Position numbers and translations under genes: made by a program
Origin: a virus
Strand: one strand, 5' to 3'
Length of the DNA: 28,961 nucleotides
Virus record (IMG/VR): IMGVR_UViG_3300008120_004072
Span: 1 to 28,961 of that record
In this document: positions 24,217-28,961 of the stretch, in pieces
How positions within the stretch are numbered: position 1 is the first letter of the stretch
Layout: each line of letters opens with the position of its first letter
Notes under the pieces: generated by a model
The model's input: only the letters and a program-made list of their open reading frames with translations
What the model was told of the DNA's origin: nothing
Database searches by the model: none

Positions 24217-24906
24217 TTAATTTATTGAGTTTATAATATCTGGCATTTGATGGTAGTCGTAGTCAATAATGATCTTATTACCTGCATAAGTTCGGGCTGT
24301 TCCAAAGTCAACTATATCTCTTGCCTCTTCTAACTGATATATCTTAAAGTCATGGAAGTAGAACTTGCAATCCATTCCATCAATTGGACCATGATTTTTG
24401 GCCCACAAATTTACATCCTGAGCACTTTCGTCTCCACGATCTAAGAGTCTCATTATCGCCTCTTGAATCTTAATCATCCTTAAATTTGGACTTAATCCTG
24501 TAGCATAAAAATAATATAACAATTGTTCACATTTTATATGTGGAAATGGACCTCTACGCATTTTAAACATTCTGTCCCAAACAGCCATAGTGCCACCTTC
24601 TGGAAATTGTGTCTGAAGAGTTTCTAGGGTAGTTGGGCCAGTAGGAAAAAATGGTACAAGATCTGGAGATATGTCAAAAATTTGCCAGTCATCAGAACTT
24701 GAATTAGGGGCTTTGTTTGTTGATGCTCTTTTAGCAACATAATAAATACCTAAATATTCAACTAAATCATTTGTACTATAGGCAATACTAAAACTCCACA
24801 GGCCTCTATTGTTTACTTCTTCTGATATTAAAATAGAAAGTTTTTCTTGTAAATATTTATTAATCCATAGTACTGGTGTATTTAATACTGATGTAGATTC
24901 TGTCAT
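24217..24906 (-). CDS. Tail-terminator-like protein with an embedded carbohydrate-binding-like module
   Basis: This 229-residue protein lies in the slot of the tail terminator, which caps the tail tube and joins it to the head. The body from about residue 80 on fits that family: GPFPHIKCEQLLYYFYA, a helix IKIQEAIMRLLDRGDESAQDVN, and a strand FKIYQLEEARDIVDFGTARTYAGNKIIIDYDYH. Residues 36-77 look inserted: W37, A-Y43-S-T-N-D, V49-E-Y51, G-I-Y-Y-V-A, N-K-A-P67 and D-D-W74. This W...AY..xD.V.Y.G..Y.A...P....W order is that of family 5/12 carbohydrate-binding modules. Such a module in a connector protein is unusual, since it could place a sugar-binding surface near the neck. The terminator role is inferred from position; the module call is by residue pattern only. 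Confidence 0.6.
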   Translation of the reverse strand: MTESTSVLNTPVLWINKYLQEKLSILISEEVNNRGLWSFSIAYSTNDLVEYLGIYYVAKRASTNKAPNSSSDDWQIFDISPDLVPFFPTGPTTLETLQTQFPEGGTMAVWDRMFKMRRGPFPHIKCEQLLYYFYATGLSPNLRMIKIQEAIMRLLDRGDESAQDVNLWAKNHGPIDGMDCKFYFHDFKIYQLEEARDIVDFGTARTYAGNKIIIDYDYHQMPDIINSIN

Positions 24907-25577
24907 AGTCCAACTCCTGCATTTGCTATCCAGCGATATCCAGTTTCATATCCCTTTATTTTACCGCCACGCTTGCCAGCAGATAGATTCTTTTTATATG
25001 CTACTGGGTTTTCTAAATATTTAGCAATACCACTCACCCTTAAAAATGCTTGTGTAAAAAATCTATTAAAGAATGAGTCAAATACTTTTTGAAATCCACC
25101 CTGCGCTGCTTCTCCTCCAGGATTTAAAACTTCAACTGGCTGTCTTGTAAATACTGTTTCTCCATCTACCTCAAATGCTAATGCCTGTGCTCTTTTAGGA
25201 ATAATGGTAACTGGAATTCCCTGTTCCATAATTCTAGCCTTGTCATAAAATGGAACACGGGATCCATTCTTAATAGATGTAGACTGCTTAAAAGTTGATC
25301 TAAATGAAAGCCCTATTGAACTTGTTACATACTGTATATCAAATAATCTAGAGTTTGGGCTTCCTGTTTGATTCCATTCATAAACATGATGAAGCATTTC
25401 TGGATTAACCCTGGCATTTGAATCTATATATTCTTTCATTAATTCTACTGTTTCTAATCCTAGTGTATTTAGAAATGCTTTTTTGCCACCCTGAATTCCT
25501 TCAACATAGCCGATAGAATAATCAATAATATTTTTCATCTCTTTACGAAATGCAGAATTATTAAATACAACCCTCAT
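24903..25577 (-). CDS. Neck/tail-completion protein (HK97 gp10-like)
   Basis: This 224-residue protein contains an N-terminal helix, a central strand pair reading ARIMEQGIPVTIIPKRAQALAF, a hairpin (GETVFTRQPVEVLNPGG), and then AAQGGFQKVFDSFFNRFF. The I-P-K/R-x-x-x-L-x-F, V-F-x-x-P-V-x-x-P-G, G-F order is the usual signature of tail-completion (HK97 gp10-like) proteins, in which a final helix follows the PG turn. The C-terminus is a basic glycine-rich stretch. It is the third of four short connector genes and overlaps the following gene by four bases (ATGA). Confidence 0.6.
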   Translation of the reverse strand: MRVVFNNSAFRKEMKNIIDYSIGYVEGIQGGKKAFLNTLGLETVELMKEYIDSNARVNPEMLHHVYEWNQTGSPNSRLFDIQYVTSSIGLSFRSTFKQSTSIKNGSRVPFYDKARIMEQGIPVTIIPKRAQALAFEVDGETVFTRQPVEVLNPGGEAAQGGFQKVFDSFFNRFFTQAFLRVSGIAKYLENPVAYKKNLSAGKRGGKIKGYETGYRWIANAGVGL

Positions 25578-26023
25578 ACATCTACCGCCTGATTCTCAGA
25601 TCTGCGAAGAATGAGTTTATAGTATTCAACATTTCCAAATGGTCCAGCAAATGGGTCTTGTGTTGCTATTTCAAATATTGTAGACTTTCCTGCACGTGGG
25701 CCAGATGTTTCTAAATAAATAGGATTACAATTTTTATCTTTTATGTTTGTGATAATAACATTTGTAATAGCATTTCTAGCATCTAAACTAGACATCCTTA
25801 TGTCTGTTTTACATCTACCAAGAAGTATTTTGTCCTGGGTAATATTAATGTTTGGAGTTACTTCTTCTTTAAATGCAGTTCCTGCTGCAGCAAACGAGCA
25901 TGCAATAGTACGGTCTAAAACCCAAGTCTTTTTAACTTCTCCATAAATTCCTTGCTCAACTATTGGATGATATACATCTGCTTGCATAGGAAATGCGAAG
26001 TCTGGAGTTTCGCATATTACCAT
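25574..26023 (-). CDS. Head-closure/stopper-like protein
   Basis: This 149-residue protein is mostly beta-strand by inspection (ADVYHPIVEQGIYGEVKKTW, FEIATQDPFAGPFGNVEYYKLIL). The opening strand with a G-x-x-x-x-T-W turn and the closing strand that reports on the protein's own reference frame are the pattern of small head-tail stopper (Hc1-like) proteins, which close the DNA channel before tail joining. Length and order (adaptor, stopper, neck, tail terminator) agree. The start is fixed by the TAATG overlap with the upstream gene, and the end overlaps the next gene as ATGA. Assignment is by order and shape, not by a diagnostic motif. Confidence 0.5.
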   Translation of the reverse strand: MVICETPDFAFPMQADVYHPIVEQGIYGEVKKTWVLDRTIACSFAAAGTAFKEEVTPNINITQDKILLGRCKTDIRMSSLDARNAITNVIITNIKDKNCNPIYLETSGPRAGKSTIFEIATQDPFAGPFGNVEYYKLILRRSENQAVDV

Positions 26024-26931
26024 TACAGTACCCCGACGAACTCAATCGGCTTGCGATATTTATCAAGTATCTTGTCTACAATTAAATTGCCAGTACCTTC
26101 AAATACTGCTTTATCAAACTGAATTCTAAATTGATCTGTATTATAAGCACCTATGTAACGCTTGTAATAATCTAACTTTCCACAATCGATATCATGAATA
26201 AGTAACTCTGTTGCTCTTACGATATCAGACGGTACTTTGTTGTATCCTACTTCTAATACTATTGTATAGTCCCAGCCTTTTGGAAATCCTCTTGCAGAGT
26301 AGTCAAGTTCTGTAATATCTGTTGGAGATGCTGGCAACAAAATACGAGCAGACTCATCTCTATTAATTGCATCATTAAATGTCATTGTGATTGCTGAGCC
26401 GTCTGGAATAATCTCAAATGATGAAACAGAATTTTCTAAATCATCTGCATCATAAAGCAAAACATTGTTTTCGTAAACTTTTAAAACCTTTTTAGCATCT
26501 ACCCAAATAGGTAGGTAGTCTGTGCCTTGACCTGTTGTTTGAATTATTTTTTTCTTATAATAAAATTCTACATCGCATACAGAATCTATAATTGCTCTGG
26601 CTAATTCTTCGTTAGATGTATATGTTGCAATCTCACTCGCAGTAGTTCCATGATCATTTGGATTTGAATATGGCCTAACTAATGTAAAATAAATTTCTGA
26701 TGATTCTGTTTGAGTGTCATCTATTTCCCAGTTATCTATGTTTATAACATATTCGCCGTCATGCTTTATTGAACTTAAATCAATGCTTACTGGACTTGAT
26801 ATTGGTGGGAATATTTCTTCTTCTAGGACTACTGATGAGTCCGACAAGTCTGTAACAGTATATGCCATTTTACCGCTAGACGGTCTAACATAACTTAAAT
26901 ACGAACCTGTCGGAACTCTCAGAATATCCAT
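26023..26931 (-). CDS. Head-tail connector (adaptor) protein
   Basis: This 302-residue protein has a beta-rich N-terminal domain of about 100 residues (FTLVRPY, DLSSIKHDGEYVINIDNW), which is unusual for this family. It then has a region starting SNEELARAIIDSVCDVEFYYKKK and ending in PSDIVRATELLIHDIDCGKLDYYKRYI and a GTGNLIVDKILDKYRKP tail. Helices of the P-x-D-I-x-x-A-T-x-L-L type and a terminal D-x-I-L-x-x-Y motif are typical of phage adaptor (gp6/Ad1-like) proteins, which sit between portal and stopper. The position after capsid and before a stopper-sized protein supports this. The N-terminal addition may be exposed on the neck. The stop overlaps the next ATG (TAATG), so translation is probably coupled. 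Confidence 0.6.
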   Translation of the reverse strand: MDILRVPTGSYLSYVRPSSGKMAYTVTDLSDSSVVLEEEIFPPISSPVSIDLSSIKHDGEYVINIDNWEIDDTQTESSEIYFTLVRPYSNPNDHGTTASEIATYTSNEELARAIIDSVCDVEFYYKKKIIQTTGQGTDYLPIWVDAKKVLKVYENNVLLYDADDLENSVSSFEIIPDGSAITMTFNDAINRDESARILLPASPTDITELDYSARGFPKGWDYTIVLEVGYNKVPSDIVRATELLIHDIDCGKLDYYKRYIGAYNTDQFRIQFDKAVFEGTGNLIVDKILDKYRKPIEFVGVL

Positions 26932-27417
26932 TTAGCGACCAAACTCCTTGGCTACTTCTTCTGGTGTAGCAAGACGAACATGGTTGCGAGTTAGCCATTT
27001 TTCAGCCTGATCTGGTGTGACAATGTTATATCCACGATATACCTTACCAACTCCAGGTAGACTTACATTCTTTGTAGAATGAATAGCAACTGTTTTATTT
27101 GACTTCTTAACAATAGTAGATGGTTTTTCAACCTTGCGCTCTACACGTGTTACTCCAATTACACCGTTGGCAACTTGTCCGACAGCCTGTGCTGTACTTG
27201 ATCCTCCAGCAAAGTCTGATGTTGTAATTGCATCTGTAGTTTCTACAGCCTCAGTTACTGATGCCTCAAAATTATTTTCTGCTGCTACCTCTTCCACCTT
27301 TGTTTCTGGCATAGGAGCGTCCACAACTGCCTCATCAACAATTGCTGCTTCTACTAGAGCCTCTGGAGCAACAAAATTTTCTACTGGTGTCTCATTATTA
27401 AAATTATTTTCTTCCAT
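26932..27417 (-). CDS. Acidic head-region protein of unknown function
   Basis: This 161-residue protein has two parts. Residues 1-75 or so are very acidic and rich in Ala, Val, Glu and Asn, probably disordered. The C-terminal half is basic and ordered, with repeated strands (KTVAIHSTKN, GKVYRGYNIV) and a closing helix TPDQAEKWLTRNHVR-ATPEEVAKEFG. The start is clear: AGGAGGT lies seven bases before the ATG. Placed between capsid and connector genes, with its own promoter, it could be a decoration protein or a small head protein; I do not recognise the family. The TPEEVA ending is common in small phage head proteins, but that is weak evidence. The next gene's ATG overlaps its stop region (TAAATG). 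Confidence 0.6.
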   Translation of the reverse strand: MEENNFNNETPVENFVAPEALVEAAIVDEAVVDAPMPETKVEEVAAENNFEASVTEAVETTDAITTSDFAGGSSTAQAVGQVANGVIGVTRVERKVEKPSTIVKKSNKTVAIHSTKNVSLPGVGKVYRGYNIVTPDQAEKWLTRNHVRLATPEEVAKEFGR

Positions 27418-27438
27418 TATTTTACCTCCTATGTGACT

Positions 27439-27447
27439 ATTATAACA
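27439..27447 (-). promoter_or_regulatory. Extended -10 promoter TGTTATAAT upstream of the 161-residue gene
   Basis: On the minus strand the sequence reads TGTTATAAT, a perfect extended -10 element (TGnTATAAT). No convincing -35 box lies 16-18 bases upstream, which is normal for extended -10 promoters. The predicted start point, near 27432, is immediately before the AGGAGGT ribosome binding site of the gene starting at 27417. It sits just downstream of the post-capsid hairpin. Confidence 0.55.
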
Positions 27448-27462
27448 GAATACTAAAGATTA

Positions 27463-27496
27463 AGAGGGGGAGGAGAACTAGCCCCCTGCCCCCTCT
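27463..27496 (-). terminator. GC-rich hairpin after the capsid gene, possible terminator or attenuator
   Basis: AGAGGGGG (27463-27470) pairs with CCCCCTCT (27489-27496), leaving an 18-base loop, and the stem can gain one G-U pair. On the transcribed strand it is followed by TTAATCTTTAG, a weak U-tract. An alternative pairing of GGGGG with the inner CCCCC (27482-27486) is possible. It lies 20 bases past the capsid stop and is strikingly GC-rich in an AT-rich genome. The weak U-tract means it may only attenuate transcription or protect the mRNA 3' end. Confidence 0.55.
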
Positions 27497-27516
27497 CAAA
27501 GGTTACTGATTACAGA

Positions 27517-28644
27517 TTATGCATCTGCAGCAGCGTCTGCCCATGCAATAGCGTCTTCTTCTTCCCATTGAATACCGAAGCGAACGAACACAGTATATTC
27601 AATTGTGTCCTTCTTAGCAACATATTCACGGTTTACGACGATATCACGCTGGAAGCCCCAAACACGGTTCTGTGGGAATGTCAAATCGACATATCCTTCA
27701 GGGTAGTAAGGAACTTCTTGGACATCGATACCTAGAACACGAGTTGTACGTGCTCCACCGAATGTCTGACCTTGACCATCAAGGTAGGCCTGTGTGTTAG
27801 CATAGGTATTACCATTCTTGCCAAGTGCTTCAGCGATTGCATCAGACAATGTACCGTTGTTCTTAACGATACCTGCGAATGCATCTGTACCTGCATAGAA
27901 CTTAAGATTGTTCTTAAGTGCACGGTACTTGCGTGGCATAGCAAGGATAATTTCCTGCATCTTTTCTGGAGTCCATGCGTTATCAGCAACGGTAATTGCT
28001 GCTTCGTGTGAGTCTCCATTATCCTGGTGCTTCTTGATGAAGCCAGGCATGATTGAAAGGAATGGTGTTGTTGTTCCATCACCATTAATTGCTAGATCTT
28101 CAATGTCATTAGCAAAAGCATTGGTCATCAATCTAACAAGATGATCTTCCAATGCACCTCCCTCGACATTGTCTTCTAGTGCTTCAGCAGAAACTTCCCA
28201 ATCCAAACGGATTTTCTTTGTGGTAAGTTCTACCTTAGAGAAGGTTGCGCCAGTGTTTGTATAGTTACCGATTGCTTGTGCAGCAGCACGGATTACACGC
28301 TCACCAACATTGATCTTCTCGAGTTCCATGGTGTTTGCTCTCATCGTTACACGACGGCCATCTTGGGCGAGAATTGTAGCATCCCAAACGTAGTCAATAA
28401 AACGACGTGCCTGTTCAGGGCGTAGGATTCCGCTTGCAGCATCACCCGAAGGATTAACGGCATTTGGACCAGTGGTAACACCAAAGTTGGCATTAGGGAT
28501 GTTTCCAAGTGTATCTGCACCTGGATCTGTTACACCACCAACACCACCTGAAGCGAATGCACCTTGACCTTGATAAAGACCAGGGGCTGTTCCGCCTAGT
28601 TCGCCAGATTCTCCTGGCTGGTTTTTCTTAATCTCTTCCGACAT
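27517..28644 (-). CDS. Major capsid protein, HK97-fold type
   Basis: This 375-residue protein would form the icosahedral shell. I start it at the ATG at 28644 because AGGAGGTGAC lies just upstream; an upstream in-frame ATG at 28725 would overlap the previous gene and lacks such a site. The first 75 or so residues are rich in Gly, Pro and Asn with no clear fold. They are followed by an RPEQARRFIDYVWDAT segment and then the pattern usual for HK97-like capsids: charged strands (VELTTKKIRLDWEVS), an acidic helix (EALEDN), and a long helix followed by AINGDGTTTPF. It ends with a strand-rich domain (VVNREYV, YTVFVRFGIQWEEEDA). Size, motifs and position before connector genes agree. A GC-rich hairpin and a new promoter follow it, suggesting a separately controlled, abundant transcript. 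Confidence 0.85.
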   Translation of the reverse strand: MSEEIKKNQPGESGELGGTAPGLYQGQGAFASGGVGGVTDPGADTLGNIPNANFGVTTGPNAVNPSGDAASGILRPEQARRFIDYVWDATILAQDGRRVTMRANTMELEKINVGERVIRAAAQAIGNYTNTGATFSKVELTTKKIRLDWEVSAEALEDNVEGGALEDHLVRLMTNAFANDIEDLAINGDGTTTPFLSIMPGFIKKHQDNGDSHEAAITVADNAWTPEKMQEIILAMPRKYRALKNNLKFYAGTDAFAGIVKNNGTLSDAIAEALGKNGNTYANTQAYLDGQGQTFGGARTTRVLGIDVQEVPYYPEGYVDLTFPQNRVWGFQRDIVVNREYVAKKDTIEYTVFVRFGIQWEEEDAIAWADAAADA

Positions 28645-28669
28645 ATTGTCACCTCCTAAGTGATTTTGC

Positions 28670-28961
28670 TTAATTAAATAAGTCGGCTGTTTTGAGGAAA
28701 CGTCCGCCCCATAGGGATTTTTCAACCATTGCTGGTTGTTCCTGCACGATCTCGCCTAGATCGCCAGACTTTCGGAAAGCGGTATCTGCTTCTACTGCGT
28801 CAACTCGCTTACCAAACTTATCTACTTGCTCAATTGTTGCAGCAATGTCTTTGGCGACTGCATCAAGTGAACTCTTTACTGCTGCTGTATCAACCTTTGA
28901 AGACTTAAGCATTTCTACTTCTGCCTGCAAAGACTTTACAGTTTCAACTAAATCGCTAAAG
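28670..28961 (-). CDS. C-terminal end of a capsid protease/scaffold-like protein (5' part outside window)
   Basis: The frame is open to the right edge, so only the last 96 or so residues are visible. The TTG at 28930 is probably just an internal leucine codon, not a start. The visible part is highly charged with heptad-like spacing (LVETVKSLQAEVEMLKSS, then repeated A/V/I with K/D/E), consistent with a coiled coil, and ends in a short W-G-G-R-F-L segment. A gene directly upstream of a major capsid gene that ends in a charged coiled coil is usually the prohead protease with a fused scaffold tail, or a separate scaffold protein. This role rests on position and composition only, because the catalytic part is not in view. 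It stops 25 bases before the capsid start, and the capsid ribosome binding site fills that gap. Confidence 0.55.
   Translation of the reverse strand, partial: FSDLVETVKSLQAEVEMLKSSKVDTAAVKSSLDAVAKDIAATIEQVDKFGKRVDAVEADTAFRKSGDLGEIVQEQPAMVEKSLWGGRFLKTADLFN

Noticed and set aside
28645-28725. Upstream start giving a 402-residue capsid protein
   Set aside because: It would overlap the previous gene and translate through the strong AGGAGGTGAC ribosome binding site; the internal ATG is better.

Overview
The window is the interior of a tailed double-stranded DNA phage (or prophage) genome with a long non-contractile tail (siphovirus type). All 26 genes I can support lie on the minus strand, packed head to tail, mostly with TAATG or ATGA stop/start overlaps or gaps of a few bases. 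Transcription therefore runs from right to left. The DNA is AT-rich by eye. The gene set (a DnaE-type polymerase, a small zinc-ribbon protein paired with a MerR-like protein, a very long tape measure, and leaderless-looking promoters) looks most like phages of Actinobacteria. An AT-rich actinobacterial host, for example a freshwater lineage, would fit, but the host is an inference. No host gene, tRNA, CRISPR array, insertion sequence or integrase was seen.

Layout in transcription order. Head module (28961-24903): the end of a protease/scaffold-like protein cut by the window edge, the major capsid protein, an acidic protein of unknown role, and three connector-type proteins. Tail module (24906-6657): a tail-terminator-like protein carrying a carbohydrate-binding-like module, the major tail protein, two paralogous tail-assembly chaperone genes, a 2680-residue tape measure, a Dit-like protein, a 1458-residue hub/tip protein, and four smaller tip or fibre proteins. 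Replication module (6657-1): a zinc-ribbon protein, a MerR-like protein, two small unknowns, a DnaB-like helicase, an unknown 108-residue protein, a DnaG-like primase, a single-strand-binding-type protein, and a DnaE polymerase cut by the left edge. No lysis, terminase or portal gene lies inside the window.

The most interesting regulation is in the virion genes. The two proteins needed in most copies, capsid and major tail protein, are each followed by a hairpin and then an extended -10 promoter (TGnTATAAT) that restarts transcription for the next gene. The promoter after the major tail protein sits exactly where a leaderless mRNA would begin at the chaperone ATG. Two separate paralogous chaperone genes replace the usual single frameshifting G/GT pair. 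Each has its own promoter-like site, so the ratio of short to long chaperone may be set transcriptionally. The tape measure also holds 14 tandem GST(G/D) tetrapeptides and a second repeat block with a 47-base exact direct repeat, which suggests its length can change by recombination.
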